Positions 12,448 to 24,583 of a stretch of DNA of 64,000 nucleotides are shown in pieces; positions within the stretch are counted from its first letter, which is position 1, and each line of letters opens with the position of its first letter. Source of the DNA: Plotosus lineatus (taxonomy: Eukaryota; Chordata; Actinopteri; Siluriformes; Plotosidae); the NCBI GenBank assembly GCA_024760905.1, contig CM045751.1:13881001-13945000 (forward strand). The letters run 5' to 3'. The position numbers and the translations under genes were made by a program. The notes below the pieces were generated by a model. That model was not told the DNA's origin. It worked only from the letters and a program-made list of their open reading frames with translations, and ran no database searches.

Positions 12448-12928
12448 CAGGGATCCCTTGCTACTTCACGCTTCAATTCATGCGGCTTCAGTGCATGGCG
12501 GATTTTTTTTTAAATATCCATCAAATTAAAAAATAAGGAAATTAAGGGGTAATAGGGAGGAAATTTAAGGGAAATGCTGCAAGACAAGGCCAATTCTGCA
12601 ACCCCCCCCCAAAAAAAAACCCAAAAAAAACTCCCAACGAAACTAGTTACATTTTTGTGAGGTGCACATCTTTGTCCTTTGTGTGCGCGCACGCGTGTCT
12701 GTATGTGTTTGTGTTTATATTGTATTTACATCTTATGCTTTATTTTTAATGTTTAATTGTTATTATAAGCATTTATAGCATTGAATGTGTATTTAGTGAT
12801 ATTATATACACATTCATATGTCGTATATGTCAGCCGGGGGGGGGGGGGGGGGGAATCCTACTTCGCGGAATTCGGTGGTCACGGGGGGATCTTGGTCCCA
12901 ATTAACTGCGGAACGTGAAGGATCCTTG
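12448..12928. mobile_element. Tigger-like MITE (CAGGGATCCC family)
   Basis: This is a 481-bp non-autonomous element. The left end reads 'cagggatcccttgctacttc' and the right end 'aacgtgaaggatccttg', which are imperfect inverted repeats. A TA follows on the right and the left TA is mutated. The interior matches the element at 13582, including 'tttaattgttattataagca' and 'tcccaattaactgcgg'. It encodes no protein. The Tigger/pogo assignment rests on CAG...CTG ends with TA flanks. Confidence 0.75.
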
Positions 12929-13581
12929 TATGTGGTTTCCTATCATTGCTCTAGCATCTTTACCATCAGGCCACCACTGCCCTATTTGTGACTTGTTAAT
13001 TGTTAAAAGTGGTGCATGAATACAATTAATTTAAATTAAATTGAACTTAAATGTCTAGAATCATGCCTTCAATCTAAGGGAGCCTTTGGTTTGCCAGCCA
13101 TTTTTAATATATATTCATTTATTGAGAATGGAGAACTTCACTGAAGCCCACTAGACACTGAAATGCTAATGAAAAGTTGGCAAATGCTGTAATTCGTTTT
13201 GCTGTGTGCATACACAGGGCATAAACCTGCCGTAACCAGGTGCATCCAGTTGCCAAAATCCTGCTCTGGCTTTAAATAAGAGGATAGGCAGGGTTATAGG
13301 GTCAGTCAAGGGCTCAGAAAGAGAAAACAAGAGTGGGTGGACAATGTGCAAATGTCATCCAGGCAGAGTGAGTCCAACGTTGTCACATATTTACCTCCTC
13401 TCTATAGAACTGTGAAAGCTGCTCTTTCATAACGAACCTCTTATGCCAAGTAATAAGTCCTGCACAGGGAAATTATGAAATTATTGCTATGACATTACAT
13501 GTTCAGGCTTTTAGGTACATTTAAAAAATCTAAATATCAGAAACCAACCTAAAAATAACACTCTTCTGTTAAACTTAAATA
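12929..13581. other. SINE head scrap and unassigned sequence
   Basis: At 12953-12985 a minus-oriented SINE A head fragment ('aggccaccactgcccta') directly follows the MITE. Otherwise nothing is recognised. Confidence 0.5.
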
Positions 13582-14078
13582 CAGGGATCCCTCGCTATTT
13601 CACGCTTCAATTGATGCAGCTTCAGTGCATCACGTTTTTTTTTTTTTTTAAATATTCATTGAATTAAAAAACAAGTAAATTAAGGAAGAATAGACGAAAA
13701 GGTTAAGGAAAATGCCGCAAAAACAAGGCCAATTAGGCAAAAAAAAAAAAAAAAAAAAACCTAAACAAACAAAAAACAACCCAAAACCTCCTATCAAAAC
13801 TAGTTACATTTTTGTGAGGTGCGCATCTGAGTGTGTGTGCGCCGTCCCTGTATGTGTGTGTTTATATTTTATTTACATCTTGTGCATTATTTTTTAATGT
13901 TTAATTGTTATTATAAGCATTTATAGCATTGAATATGTATTTATTGATATTATATACACATATACATGTACTGTACAGTATGCATACGTCATTCTGGGGG
14001 TTGATCCTACTTCGTGGAATTTGGTGGTCAATGGGGAGAGCTCGAGCCCAATTAACCACGGAAACTGAGGGATACCTG
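13582..14078. mobile_element. Tigger-like MITE (CAGGGATCCC family), TA-flanked
   Basis: This is a 497-bp element with left TIR 'cagggatccctcgctatttc' and right TIR 'gaaactgagggatacctg'. It is flanked on both sides by TA, the target duplication expected of Tc1/mariner-superfamily elements. It is the best-preserved member of the family in the window. No transposase is encoded, and an A-rich tract lies at 13739-13760. Confidence 0.85.
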
Positions 14079-14977
14079 TAGTTATACAGGAAATTTAAAC
14101 CAATATTAAAAATACTTCTTATTCTTCTTTGAGAAGGCAGTGCTATAGCTTTGTTCAAACTCCTGCAGCATGGCATTAACTCCAATCACAACCGCATGCA
14201 AGATATAGTAGTCTATAATGCTATAGCTTCTTTGAAGAAGAAGAGAATTAAAAATACAAGCATATACAGTAACAGGACCTGGGGCCTAAACAATGAGTTT
14301 CAGAATCATTAGAATCAGAATCAGAATATTTTGTTTATCCTAGAGGAAATTGTGTATTGTATAACAGGAAAACATTTTGAGATGAAAAATTTGAAGAAAT
14401 ATAAAGATTTTAACTTTTCTAACGGCATGTTGAAAAACCTTCTTTTCTGGCAATATCAAACCCATCCAACAAAGCAAGATCTTTTTGTAAGAACAGTGTT
14501 CATCACTTCCATGCAGTTCCACACACTCTATGAAGCTGTGCTGATGATCCAGTTTCCTGCGACACCTTTATGAACACAATGTATTGCGTTCTCGTCGATC
14601 CAGTTCCCTGCTTGATCTACACCCCCCCCCACCCCCTTACATTAACAATCAAAGATATAGACATTAACTACTTCACGTTATATGCATTAAATAGTGAGTG
14701 GTCTATGTGGTCTAGCTTCAAATAGCACATTATTTTGTCTCAATTCAATGGTTTCCCAGCAAATTCACTGGATCTTACAGGCTAATTATCTCTTATTTTA
14801 ATTCACTTTCTTGTCTTTGTTTTCTGTCTGTTCACAATATTAAGAACAATAACAGGATTATGTAGTCAGAGGAGATATGTTTCTGATGTCTGATAATTAG
14901 GCAGTGCAATAATGATTCATACAAAGTGAAAAGGTCTGAGATCAAGTATTCTGCATTCTTGCTCGCCACAAGATTAA
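14079..14977. other. Unassigned AT-rich sequence
   Basis: No gene, SINE or TIR element is recognised. Confidence 0.5.
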
Positions 14978-15365
14978 CAGTAATCCCCCTTATTTTGCGG
15001 TTAACCCCCCCACCACCACCACCACCACCACCACCCACCCACCCACCCGTGCACGAAATGCAAAAAAAAAAAAACATGAAATGACTTCTGCCATTTCTTA
15101 AGGACACCCACCCACCTATATATTATATAAAATTTATATAGAAGTTAATTTTAAAGTGTTCTATGCATGTTAATGTCATACAGGCAACGTGTATTAACAT
15201 ATAAATACTGTCTAACAAGCCTTATAAATCACAAATCCATGGCCATGTCGAGAAGGAGAATCACTGGTGGCACTGGTGCTTGATTGGGGCTCGTCAGCGC
15301 TGCCGGAGCCTTTGCTTTAGTACGTATCATCTTAGTGTCCAAACTCACAGGCGTTTAACTCTCTT

Positions 15366-15405
<40 letters not shown>

Positions 15406-15914
15406 CATACAATGCCTGAGCTGATGAGGGGCGTGCCTGTTACCTGCAGACGAAATCCAGAGAGCGCACCTGAATTCACTCAGCCATCAGCACGCTATAA
15501 ATAGCTCCGTGCTCGAACAGTTTCCGTGTTGATACTCTCCCAGTGATTTTGGTTTTTGTTTTCCCCTCACCACTACGGTGAACACGATTTTTCCTGCACC
15601 CCAGTGCTTCCCCTGAGCTCAATAAAAGGGAGGAAAGGTGTTCTCATAAGGGAGGAAAGGTGTGTTGAATGCTGGGAAATATAATCTCGACCAATTAGCT
15701 TGCTGGATTCACAGCCAATCAGAGAACACCCAAGTCAAGCAGGAGAACAGAGCATGTTGGGTAGCGTAGTTGAATGTACATGTAACGATGTAGTGTGTGT
15801 GAATTTTGAATAATCTTTCTTTTTTTTTTTTTTTTTTTTATTTCCCGATGGGAAATCCCACGATATTGCGGGGACGAGAAGTAGGAATCCTCGGAAGTAG
15901 GCGGGTGATTACTG
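14978..15914. mobile_element. Tigger-like TIR element (CAGTAATCCCC ends)
   Basis: A 937-bp element has ends 'cagtaatcccccttattttg' and 'gtaggcgggtgattactg', inverted over about 13 bp. TA lies on the right and a mutated AA on the left. The interior includes (CCA)n at about 15008-15040, (CT)n at 15362-15400 and poly-T at 15820-15839. A short direct repeat, 'agggaggaaaggtgt', lies near 15630 and 15650. No transposase is identified. Confidence 0.65.
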
Positions 15915-16331
15915 TACTATCATTCGTGCAGGGGCCAGTAAATCATGTACATTAAGTACATGGCTTCAACAAGACATGGCTGACTCCGTTTTATTTGTAA
16001 GAGATAACTATTTCACAGCAGCAGCGTGATTGTAAGAGAAGTCACGTAAAGCCAGAAGATAAGAGATTGAATGCATCTGTGGCTAATTAGTACGTAGTCC
16101 TATTTGTGGTTTTTTTTTTTTTTTTTTTGTGCGAGTTTCAGAGCAAGAAGCTGGAAACTGGATATTCACACAGACATACAGACTTGGGAGCAGTGAATTG
16201 ATGTGCATGTGCTTAGAATAGTGAGTGTCCGTGTTGGTACACAGTTCCAAGGCTTCTTGTTTAATCCTGAGCTTGGAGGCCTGTAGTGAGTTACACATGT
16301 TCTTCCTGGATTGGTGTGCATGCATCACATA
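15915..16331. other. Unassigned sequence
   Basis: Contains a poly-T run at about 16111-16128. No gene is seen. Confidence 0.45.
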
Positions 16332-16804
16332 CAGACACTCCCCGCTTTACGCTTATTCATTTTACGTATTTTTCAATTTAACATTTTTTCAAAAAAAATA
16401 AAAATAAAAAAATAAAAAATGTATAAGTCAAATTTTGAGTTTAGCGTGCTCTCTGTAATACAAGACGTACTTACGTAGTATGCTGACATAGTACGCTACT
16501 TACGCATGATGTTGCGTCCATTGTTTACAAACAACAGACTGAACGTGTCCTGCTTCCCAGTTCCCCTTGTGTTAAGATGTCGTCTCTGTGATCTTTGTGT
16601 TTACACTGGACTTTTGTAACCCTGAGCAAATATAATTGGTCAGAAGTGTAAGCCTACTAGTGATAGTGGTAATCAGAAAAAGCGGCAGTACAGTATGAAT
16701 GTCATACGTCACTGAAACATACAGTAACAACTTGGGGTTTTTTTCACCTTATGTTCGGCCGTTCGGAAACTAACAAAAACTTAAGTCGGGGAGCAGAGCG
16801 TCTG
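16332..16804. mobile_element. Tigger-like MITE (CAGACRCTCCCC family), TA-flanked
   Basis: A 473-bp element has left TIR 'cagacactccccgctttacg' and right TIR 'ttaagtcggggagcagagcg' plus TCTG, with TA on both sides. Its interior shares 'gatctttgtgtttacac' in opposite orientation with the element at 53873, so both belong to one family. Non-autonomous. Confidence 0.8.
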
Positions 16805-16964
16805 TACTTCTGGTGCCTTCTTACCTTACAGAAACACTCCCTATGGTTAATTGGTCCATGAAATGGATTTACTGATGAACTGGCATGTAATCTATAATGC
16901 GCTCCCACCTCATGCCTAGTATTCTTGGGATTGCCTCTGGGTCCAACAGAAACAAATCAACCAA

Positions 16965-17235
16965 GGGCTCCTGAGTGGTCCAATGACAAGGTGCGTGAAT
17001 ATTAACCTGGAGATTGCAAGTTCGAATCTGGTTTAATGCCACAGCTATTTGGCAGACCTCTCACAGGAGCGACGAACTGCATATGCTCGCTTCCCTGTCA
17101 CAGCGATCTCCAGCCAATCATGAGCATCTGTGAGCTCATTCGTAAAAGGTGGCGGAGAGGGTTCTCCCTCCAAGTGTGTTAGACTGCCCCCAAATACGCA
17201 TACACTGCAATTTGAAAAGTTAGTTAGCATTCCAT
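16965..17235 (+). repeat. SINE D, tRNA-derived, single copy
   Basis: The head 'ggctcctgagtggtccaatg' fits an A box and 'gcaagttcgaatctgg' a B box, 40-50 bp apart as in a tRNA. The body continues through 'atgccacagctatttggcag' and 'ccagccaatcatgagcatct'. It differs from SINE A/B, M and C. Only one copy is in the window, so its ends are approximate. Confidence 0.65.
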
Positions 17236-18751
17236 GTCACAGAGGGGGCGTATGCATGTTTTCATCCCTTCCTGGGTAGTGGTGGTCATGTGATTGGGAA
17301 GCTATGATCTGATGTGTGGGAACTGGATACAACTATATTAGAGAGAAAATGGGGGAGGGGGGTTTAAAGTCCACCAAAATCCATATTTTTAGACACTGAA
17401 AAAAATCAATAGAACTGAAAAAAAATCAATACACTAGTTAAAGCCAACCATTATGTTTGATCAAGATTTGTCCAACCAAAATATTGGTTGTCTCAAATAG
17501 TTGACATCAGTTGCTTTGTCAAGTGCATAGTCGTATATATGTTAGGTCATATCACTTATTTATGATTGGTGTTTCCTAATTAAGTCTGAAAGGATAACAG
17601 AATGGGGATGTGGTCTGAATCATCTGAATATCATCTTCTCTGACTGAGGTCTGAGCTGGCTCCGAAACATAATACATGGTCCATGTTTATCATTTAATGA
17701 TTTTTGTTACTAATGGAGTGACAATCAATTTTGATTGATAGCATTGACATGGGTTTCATATAAGAATATAATTATATTGGTTACAGCCAAAATTCTGAGA
17801 GCCAATATTCTGGTCAAGAACTCAAGATGTGTCGTTGTAGGAAAAATTCTAACGGTCATGGCACTAAATCTGCAGACCATCATGAAAATAGTATAATAAT
17901 ATATTTCACAATTTGCTCCAATGAGGAACCCCGTGCTCAAATGTAACCCTCTTTTTCAAGAATGCCACGCACAAACATTCTAGCACTAAAGGCTCAATAT
18001 CATAGCACATATTTCAGGCCAAAACCCTTCAGTGATCCTCCCAATAAAGAACCCAGCAAAATAATCAGTGCCATCATTGCATCTGAAGTCTTCTATTGGT
18101 TTCCCTCGTACAAACATTCACGAAAATGCTTGATAAAATAGAAATGAATGTCACATACAAACAAGAAAAATGTTCTCGAATAACATTTGCAATTCATTGT
18201 ATTCTCGATGTGACAAGCAGTGTGCAGAAGGTCGGAGTGTAGCAGTGCGTTCCTCTGAGATTTCACCATCTGAGGGGCAAAACAGACCAAATTGCTCGCA
18301 GCGTTTTGGATTAGGATGTTTCATTTGAGAGCCTCGTATGCTGTCCTGGATGGAATGTGTAGGTGTGTGAGTTTATCATACAAAACAAGCCCATCTCATG
18401 TAATGGAGAATGTGGCCTAGGTCAGAAAATAATCAATAATTAAGAAAACTCAACTCTGAAACACTGAAAATATATTCATATCGAACTATTCGTGATGTGG
18501 TTAGTGTTTCTGATGCTGTTGTCAGTTGCTGTTGTATTTTCATTATTTCTGTGAGAGGTTAGAGGTTATGCACGTCAATGATGTCAGAGTTGTGTAGCAC
18601 AGAGAGAATTTTATTTAAAGAGATGGACAAAAATGTAAATGTAAAAGATTTGTGCTTACATTTAATGTTTTAATTAAAAAAAAACATTTTCTAGCTATAT
18701 TTAATGCCACAATAATTGGAAATCAAAAGATAAGGTAGAATAGTAATAAGC
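17236..18751. other. Unassigned AT-rich sequence
   Basis: No recognisable gene or repeat. Open frames here are short and low-complexity. Confidence 0.5.
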
Positions 18752-18812
18752 CCACGACCCTAATTAGGATTAAGCGGTTCATAAATTGAATGAATGAATG
18801 AATGAATGAAGA
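18752..18812 (+). repeat. SINE A tail, solitary
   Basis: Only the 3' tail is present: 'ccctaattaggattaagcgg' followed by (GAAT)n. It is an extreme 5' truncation, consistent with target-primed reverse transcription. Confidence 0.75.
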
Positions 18813-19310
18813 ATAGTAATAAATATAGTTTATATTTACATACAATATATACACTTGTTAACAAAATTGTTGTAAACTCATGAATTAAATAGTAAATAAA
18901 AATATTATATTAAATAGCTATAAACTCAGGAATTAAAGTTCCAGAATGCAATGCAGGGTACAATACAGTTGTACTGACTTAAACCCATTTCACAAATAAC
19001 CTGCAATTCATTACTCTGAGAGAATGTTTGTGTCTCACTGCTCAGCCAAATACGCACGCATCCTTCCTCCCAGTAAGAGTGAGACATAAAGTTTTAGTGG
19101 AGGACGTGGGTACCTAATGTGAAATGAGTTGTCAGATTGCTGTCTAATACATTCTAGTTCACTTGGTGATTATGTGCTGCTCCGGGACAGTAATTGGTTT
19201 GGCAGTCTCACTTCAGTTTAAATGAATTCCACAAAAAGCACAAGAAAAGTACAAAAATATGTCAGAGTTCCAGATGAATTCTACAAAAATTACAGAAATA
19301 TGATATCGCT

Positions 19311-19345
<35 letters not shown>

Positions 19346-19444
19346 CTCAGTCTATAATATATATATATATATGTCTGTCTGTCTTCCTTTCGGCTTTTTC
19401 CCTTTTACTCAGGAGTCGCCACAGCGAATCATTTTGATTCGCAC

Positions 19445-19478
<34 letters not shown>

Positions 19479-19486
19479 TCTATATA

Positions 19487-19531
<45 letters not shown>

Positions 19532-19794
19532 ACATTATATATAGTCGTCCACCCCCACCAAATGCACTTAAATGAACTGCAGGCCTTCAGCAAAACAACT
19601 AGCTTTGTGCTAATCTGCTATAAAGAGTAGAACAATTCTTACATTGATTTTTATTTTTTTATTTATTTATTTTTTTGGTTACACATGTATGTTGGCTCGA
19701 ACAAAACGAACTAACAGCTGTTTATTTTGTGGAGATGATGTGTAAATTTAATGAACTAATTGAGACCTATGTCTCAATTAGCCATGACCTATAT

Positions 19795-19853
<59 letters not shown>

Positions 19854-20224
19854 TTATGGTTACTGCTCAAAGCCTTCAAGGGAAGCTCTGCGTCCTCAGT
19901 AATTCAACTAAAGATTTTGTCGAATATGTACTGTGAACATATAACTTCATGGTAATTTCATTCAGAATCAGTAATCATTCCTCGCAGGTTGTCTAACTTG
20001 ATTTTTGTTTTTCTTCATATTTTTCTGTGGCAGCGCAATCCATTTAAACTTATTAAAACTCACTGAGGCACAGATTACCTGAATTTTTACGGTATTTGGG
20101 ATACGTTCTGCTTTCAGCTCAACAAGCCGGCCTTCTGTGGCGGTCAGTTGTGAGTGGAAGTGTCAAAATTGAGTCGGTTTAGAAGCTAGACTGGTCCTTT
20201 CTCTTCCAAGGAACAAGGGAAAAT
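18813..20224. other. Microsatellite-rich stretch with a SINE B tail scrap
   Basis: It contains (CT)n at about 19312-19342, a minus-oriented SINE B tail at about 19376-19445 ('cctttcggctttttcccttt'), (TA)n at about 19449-19476, and (GT)n at 19490-19528 and 19798-19851. No gene is recognised. Confidence 0.6.
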
Positions 20225-20368
20225 GCATCTAAACTCGCCTGGCTTGATCTAAATCTGTTCTGGCTCCAAGGTGGTAGAATGAACTTCTAGATGTCCAGAC
20301 ATCTAGAAGTTCATTCTACCACCTTGGAGCCAGAACAGATTTAGATCAAGCCAGACGAGTTTAGATGC
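20225..20368. repeat. 71-bp near-perfect palindrome, 2-bp spacer
   Basis: The left arm 20225-20295 and right arm 20298-20368 are inverted copies of each other, with one mismatch seen (cgcctgg in one arm, cgtctgg in the other) and only CA between them. The arms start or end with 'gcatctaaactcg'. The structure could form a long hairpin or cruciform. The sequence may come from a LINE ORF end, but I cannot confirm this. Confidence 0.95.
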
Positions 20369-20647
20369 TACCTTTTTCAGCAGTACTTAGATTAGCACTA
20401 TGTTACTCACACTCGGGAAATATACCCAATTTTGTCAACCCTCTTTGTGTACCAATGAGCTGGCTGACAGGAAGTTCTCAGATAAAGAGACTATACTTCT
20501 GGCCTTTTAATAAAATCATCCAAGAATGATTGGTCAAAACTGGCTTTCATAAGGTGGACATAACAATTTATATATAAATTATGTAACAATTGACAAATTG
20601 TGTGATGTAGCGGTGGTGAGAAAGTCAAACAAAACAAAGGGGTAAAG

Positions 20648-21280
20648 CAGGGGTGCTCAATACGTCGATCGCGAGCTACCAGTCGATCTCAAAGGCAATA
20701 TTGGTCGATCGCGAAGGTAGGATTGGTAAATAACATGACATTAAATAAATAGACGTATTTTTCTGACCTTTAGCTCACCGCGCATGTGCAAACAACGGCA
20801 CTAAGTACCGCAAAACAAGCTAGTCAGCGAGTTCCCTCCTATTTTAAGCCCTAGCTTTTTTCTTAAAGTAAAGAAAGCTTATGAAACTGGATGCTGGAGC
20901 AAAGAAGAAGACAAAGTATCACTTTCATACAGAATGAGAGGCAGACTTTTTTTCACGATGACATTTTCAAGTGCGTTTGGAAGTGCTTGAGGCTGGCTGT
21001 CAGCAGCGACTGTCCGGATTATGCATCCCTGTCTGATTCAATTCAGTGCAAGTCATCAAAGTGAACTCGGTTAGTTACAAAAAAAGTTAATAGTTAATTA
21101 TGTTGTTATACAATATTGGCTCATGCGGTTATGCACGGCACATAAACATACATTTACACATAAAGAATCCTCAATATACTTTAAAATAAATATATGTTTT
21201 GCATTTTTGTAGTGGGTAGATCTTTGTGACTTGGTCATTCTATAAGTAGCTCGCGTGCTGGAAAAGTGTGAGCACCCCTG
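20648..21280. mobile_element. Non-autonomous hAT-like element with 8-bp TSD
   Basis: The 633-bp element begins 'caggggtgctcaatacgtcg' and ends 'gtgtgagcacccctg', giving CAGGGGTGCTCA...TGAGCACCCCTG inverted termini. It is bordered by a perfect 8-bp duplication, gggtaaag, at 20640-20647 and 21281-21288. Short TIRs plus an 8-bp duplication are diagnostic of the hAT superfamily. The interior (about 20870-21060) resembles the N-terminal part of a hAT-derived ORF, but with stops and frameshifts, so no transposase is made. Confidence 0.9.
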
Positions 21281-21288
21281 GGGTAAAG

Positions 21289-22074
21289 CAACTGTGGTGT
21301 CACATAAATAGATTGGTGTGTCTTAAAAAAAAACATTAATTTGAATTTCAATATATGTAATAAATCTCCAAAGCGATCACAAGGTAACTAGGAAAAATAA
21401 TTACGTGAAGTTGAAATTATCCATAACTGCTACTGATTTTAATATAAGGGAGCTCTCATCCATTTTAGAATTAAGATTTCCAATTGAAAGTTAAGATAAT
21501 GAATGAATTTTAAGAAAGGGATAATGCGCAGGGTGCTGGTCGTTATTTACAAAATAAAATAAGTTGTCAGGGAGATCAGGATCCCTGATGTGCAGAAGAA
21601 GAATATTGCATCACCCTGAAGGGGTTGTAATAATGATGGACTCGCTGTATATGTTTCTGTGTATTCCAAAACACTGTATAAAATAACGATTTAAGAAATT
21701 TTTAACTATTTTATTGTTGCAGCTACTGACTCACTTCAGAGTAACGCCATGTAACACTTCGAAATGGTCTTCTAACTTATTACAGACTGTTCAAAACCAA
21801 AACTGACCAATGAGAATCAAGAATTCAAATAAACAACATAATGAATATCGAACTGTCCAATCAAGTCAAATATTCTAATGAAGCATTAAATAAATATTGA
21901 ACTGACCAACCAGAATCAAGTAATCAAATGTCCCGTAAAATTATTACTGAACTAATGAATCGCAATTGAGTATCTAAATTAGCCAAGATGTAGATATTGA
22001 ACTATGCAATCAGAATCAAGCACTGTATTCAAATTATCCATGTTATAAATACCAAACCAGCGATTATTAAAATT
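21289..22074. other. Unassigned AT-rich sequence
   Basis: Around 21780-22030 there are several loose repeats of the type 'gaactgaccaatcagaatcaa' spaced about 60 bp apart, a possible old minisatellite. No gene is seen. Confidence 0.45.
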
Positions 22075-22388
22075 AATGAATTCTTTAATCCAAATTAAGG
22101 TCACAGTTAGGATGGTGCCTATCTCAGCTGATTCTGGGCGCGGGCAGGGCACACCCTGGACAGCTCGCCAGGCCATCGCAGGGAAACACGGACACCTAGG
22201 AGTGATTTGGAACAGCCATTTATTTAGCCTATTGTGCATGTTTTTGGCCTGTCGGCGGAAACCGGAGTACCCGAAGGAAACCCACGCAAGCATGGGGAGA
22301 AGATGCAAACTGCACAGAGAAATGCCTGAGCTGGGAATCATGCTGTTGCTGTGAGGTGGGCGTGCTAACCACAATGCCACAATGCCGC
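22075..22388 (-). repeat. SINE M (Mermaid-like) copy
   Basis: The minus-oriented copy has its tail at the left ('ctttaatccaaattaaggtc'), then 'gcacaccctggacagctcgc', 'cccacgcaagcatggggaga' and an eroded tRNA-like head at the right ('gtgctaaccacaatgccac'). Confidence 0.8.
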
Positions 22389-23060
22389 TGAGTATAAAAA
22401 TCATCCACATATTAAATACTGACCTGACCAACCCAACCAGATACGAGTATTCAAATAAGCGAAATATTGATAAATTATATACAGTGTGCTAGTACACTCC
22501 ACAATTGCTGTTAAAAGCAAAACACAAATAAACACCATTTGCTTTTAAAGCTCTCTTCGGAAAATGCGATACCTGCCCAGGATAGTAATCAACCCTTAAT
22601 AACTTTATATTTGTAAGTGGTTTCAAATCTTACATGGAAAATGTACTTAATGACAAGTAAAAACACTTATGCTAATTACTGTGGATTTTTTAATGCATGC
22701 AATAAAATTCATACTGTTATTATCCTGCAGGAAAAAAAATGTTCATTGCAAATGTCCAGTTTCTTTTTTTCTTTTTTTTTTTTTACTCCTGTCTGGCTTG
22801 TTCTCCTTGCATCTTTATCAGAAAACTAACAAGAGACTTAGTGAAAACAAACAGTTAATTAATGTATGAGTTCCTGTGTTCTGATATGCCTCAGTCAACA
22901 GAGTGTTTAAACAGAGGAGGCTTTAAAGTGTGTTCTAGGCAAATATTTTTACCTGGTACGCTGGTATGTCCAGGGCTACAGTGGAACAATGATTTGAGGG
23001 TAAGACCTTTCATTCTAAATGGGTAGCTGGTTGTTTTTTTTGTTTTGTTTTGTTTGTTGT
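22389..23060. other. Unassigned AT-rich sequence
   Basis: The stretch continues the loose 'accaaccagaatc' repeats, then becomes unique sequence with T-rich tracts. No gene is seen. Confidence 0.45.
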
Positions 23061-24175
23061 TGGGTTTTTTTTTAGAGAACAAGTGGAGGAAAATCTAGAG
23101 AGGTGGAGGTATGCACTGAAAAGGAGATGAATGAAGATTAGCCTCAGTAAAACAGAATACATGTGTGTGAATGAGAAGGACCCAAGAGGAACGATGAGGT
23201 TACAGGGAGCAGAGATAAAGAAGGTGAAGGATTTTAAGTACTTAGACTCAACAATCCAGAGCAATGGAGAGTGTGGAAAAGAGGTGAAGAAGTGAGTGCA
23301 GGCAGGTTGGAATGGTTGGAGAAAAGTGTGATGTGTGATAGGAAGCTATTGACAAGTCTGTCTTCCTTTCAGCTTTTTCCCTTTTACTCGGGAGTCGCCA
23401 CAGCGAATCATCTGATTCGCACGTTTGATTTGGCAGAGGTTTTTACGTCGGATGCCCTTCCTGTCACAACCCTTTTTTAGCAAGGGACAGAAACACGCTG
23501 ACGACTTTGCAGCTACTCTTTACGAAAGTCAGCAATGGTTCTTTTACATGCCTCTCACCATAGACAGGCATGGCCCGCCTTTGATAACCCAGTTAGCTGC
23601 ACTGGGGGGACAGTGACAACCTTGTGGAGAGTGGGACTTGAACCCCCAACCTTTGGATCAGCGATCCAGCGCCCTATACCACTAGACCACCACTGCCCCA
23701 GGAAGCTATTGACAAGAATGAAAGGAAAAGTGTACAAGACGGTGATGAAGCCAGTGATGTTGTATGATTTAGAAATAGTGGTGTTGGGGAAAAGACAGGA
23801 GGCAGAGCTGGAGGTAGCAGAGATGAAAATGTTGAGGTTCTGTTTGGGAGTAACGAGGATGGATAAGATCAGGAATGAGTACATCAGAGGGACAGCACAT
23901 GTAAGAGGTTTTGGAGACAAAGTCAGAGAGGCTAGATTGAGATGGTTTGGACATGTACAGAGGAGGGATAGTGACTATATTGGTAGTAGGATGCTGAGGT
24001 TGGAACTACCAGGCAGAAGGTCTAGAAGAAGACCAAAGAGGAGATTTATGGATGTGGTGAAGGAGGACATGAAGGTTGTTGGTGTAAGAAAAAAGATGCA
24101 GAGGATCTGCAGATGGAGGCAGATCATTTGCTGTAGCGACCCCTGAAGGGACCAGCCAAAAAGAAAAGAAGATAC
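23061..24175 (+). pseudogene. RTE-like LINE, 3' part, interrupted by a SINE
   Basis: The plus-strand LINE ORF relic starts just past the catalytic box at REQVEENLERWRYALKRR. It passes KTEYMCVNEKDPRGTMRLQG and QSNGECGKEVKK, stops, and is then split by a SINE B insertion at 23357-23699. It resumes at KGKVYKTVMKPVMLYDLE and runs to RLRWFGHVQRRDSDYIGSRM and a C-terminal CCSDP stop. The 3' tail is at about 24134-24172. In-frame stops and frameshifts (for example in the KR*MK segment) show it is inactive. It aligns with the copies at 3183, 49076 and 59907. Confidence 0.85.
23357..23699 (-). mobile_element. SINE B, full-length insertion with 17-bp TSD
   Basis: The LINE sequence 'aggaagctattgacaag' occurs at 23340-23356 and again at 23700-23716, so the 343 bp between is a clean insertion. 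On the minus strand the element starts 'ggggcagtggtggtctagtg' (A box within) with B box 'gggttcaagtccc'. It shares its body with SINE A up to 'gtcagcgtgtttctg'. It then has a different tail, 'cccttgctaaaaaagggttg', followed by 'aaatcaaacgtgcgaatcag' and 'gattcgctgtggcgact'. This copy defines both ends of SINE B. Confidence 0.95.
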
Positions 24176-24437
24176 ATTTCGGTGTCTATGACATTTCTTA
24201 ATCCACTTTTTTATGTGGTGGGCCATCGACAGAACAGAAAATACAGCCATTATTGTAGCATTAGAGGCAAAAGCTCTCTCTCGCTTTCTCTCTCTCTCCC
24301 TCTCTCTCTCTCTCTCACTCTCTCACCCACACACACACACAACACACACATGCATTATGAATTATTCATAAAATTAATTAATGCTCTTCGTACAGATAAA
24401 CTAATCTTAATTTTAATAACCGAAATGTAGCTAGGAC

Positions 24438-24504
<67 letters not shown>

Positions 24505-24549
24505 TTGGTTGCATTTACATCCACCTGAGGACCAAATGTCTCTACAAAG

Positions 24550-24583
<34 letters not shown>

